From an uncultured Methylococcaceae bacterium (lineage in GTDB: Bacteria; Pseudomonadota; Gammaproteobacteria; Methylococcales; Methylomonadaceae): a DNA stretch of 64,000 nucleotides. The notes under the pieces were generated by a model. It searched no databases and had not been told where the DNA came from. It saw nothing but the letters and a program-made list of their open reading frames with translations. Shown here in pieces: positions 63,113 to 64,000 of the stretch. A program made the position numbers and the translations under genes. The DNA lies in the NCBI GenBank assembly GCA_903945375.1, contig CAJAVP010000104.1, forward strand, positions 1-64,000, given 5' to 3'. The stretch's first letter is position 1; the number at the start of each line of letters is the position of its first letter.

Positions 63113-64000
63113 TTAACCAAATGCCGTAATCAAACCTTTGATGCCAGCCATTAACACGTCAATTTCTGCATGGGTGTTATACATAGCAAATGAGGCTCTG
63201 GCGGTGGCAGGCACTTGATAAAAATCCATCACTGGCATGGCGCAATGATGCCCTGCCCTAATAGCAATGCCTAAGCTATCTAACATCGTGCCGATGTCGT
63301 GCGGATGAATGCGCTCTAGCACAAAAGATAAAATCGCCCCTTTTTCCGCCGCTTCACCAATAATGGTTAAGCCCTTTATTTGTTTTGCCTGTTCAGTTGC
63401 ATAAGTCAATAATGTCGCTTCATAGTCAGCAATAGCGCTCATGCCTATCGCATTCAGATAATCAATCGCCGCACCTAAGCCGATGACCTCGGCAATAGCA
63501 GGCGTACCCGCTTCAAATTTATATGGCAAGCCTGCATAGGTGCTGCGCTCAAAAGTGACGGTACGAATCATGTCGCCGCCGCCTTGATAGGGTGGCATGG
63601 CTTCCAATAAGGCTTGTTTGCCATACAGTACGCCAATGCCTGAAGGCCCATAGAGTTTATGTCCCGAAAAAACGTAAAAATCACAATCCAGTGCTTGTAC
63701 ATCAACCGGCATATGCGGAATGGCTTGAGCACCATCTAAGAGTACCGGAATGGCTTTAGCGTGAGCTGCGGCAATCATTTTTTCAACGGGGTTGATAGTA
63801 CCTAGTGCATTCGACATATGCACAACGGCAAGCAAGCGTGTTTTATCGGTTAATAAGGCTTCAAATTCTGCATAAAGCAATTCACCTTGCTGATTCATCG
63901 GCGCAATTTTTAATACTGCTCCGGTTTGTTCGCACAGTAGTTGCCAAGGCACAATATTGGAATGATGCTCCATTGCGGTGATAATAATCTCATCGCCCGC
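63113..64000 (-). CDS. sufS: Cysteine desulfurase, SufS-like (N-terminus beyond the window)
   Basis: EHHSNIVPWQLL, DGAQAIPHMPVDVQALDCDFYVFSGHKLYGPSGIGVLYG; frame open to the window end. Confidence 0.9.
   Translation of the reverse strand, partial: AGDEIIITAMEHHSNIVPWQLLCEQTGAVLKIAPMNQQGELLYAEFEALLTDKTRLLAVVHMSNALGTINPVEKMIAAAHAKAIPVLLDGAQAIPHMPVDVQALDCDFYVFSGHKLYGPSGIGVLYGKQALLEAMPPYQGGGDMIRTVTFERSTYAGLPYKFEAGTPAIAEVIGLGAAIDYLNAIGMSAIADYEATLLTYATEQAKQIKGLTIIGEAAEKGAILSFVLERIHPHDIGTMLDSLGIAIRAGHHCAMPVMDFYQVPATARASFAMYNTHAEIDVLMAGIKGLITAFG

Overview
This 64 kb window looks like chromosome from a gammaproteobacterial methylotroph or methanotroph, probably Methylococcales. That placement is an inference from an fhcA/fhcD/fhcC formyltransferase-hydrolase cluster, a PPi-type phosphofructokinase (GGDDT motif), a bacteriohemerythrin, hopanoid transporter HpnN and general gene content. 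Most of the window is ordinary housekeeping: ribA, an Mla-type lipid transporter, argG, ettA, parC, cysI-like, nhaD, alaC-like, hom, thrC, tldD, sufS-like. The more unusual parts are: (i) a translationally coupled three-gene signalling operon at 24.2-30.8 kb (HD-GYP response regulator, substrate-binding protein, PhnD-type sensor hybrid histidine kinase with REC and HPt), bracketed by direct copies of a 26-bp sequence that belongs to a modular dispersed repeat family also present at ~34.9 kb and, inverted, at ~60.2 kb; (ii) a MITE-like 202-bp element at the left edge next to nested IS66-like and IS3-like transposase remnants; (iii) a large RTX protein built on a 47-aa (141-bp) higher-order repeat; (iv) a chemoreceptor combining a periplasmic CXXCH site, tandem HAMP-like repeats and a C-terminal CZB-like domain; (v) a good sigma-28 promoter match upstream of a fliS/fliT-like pair; (vi) paired operator-like direct repeats between nhaD and the sulfite/nitrite reductase gene. 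No CRISPR array, rRNA, tRNA or intact prophage was recognised. All product names come from reading the translations by eye; no database search was run.
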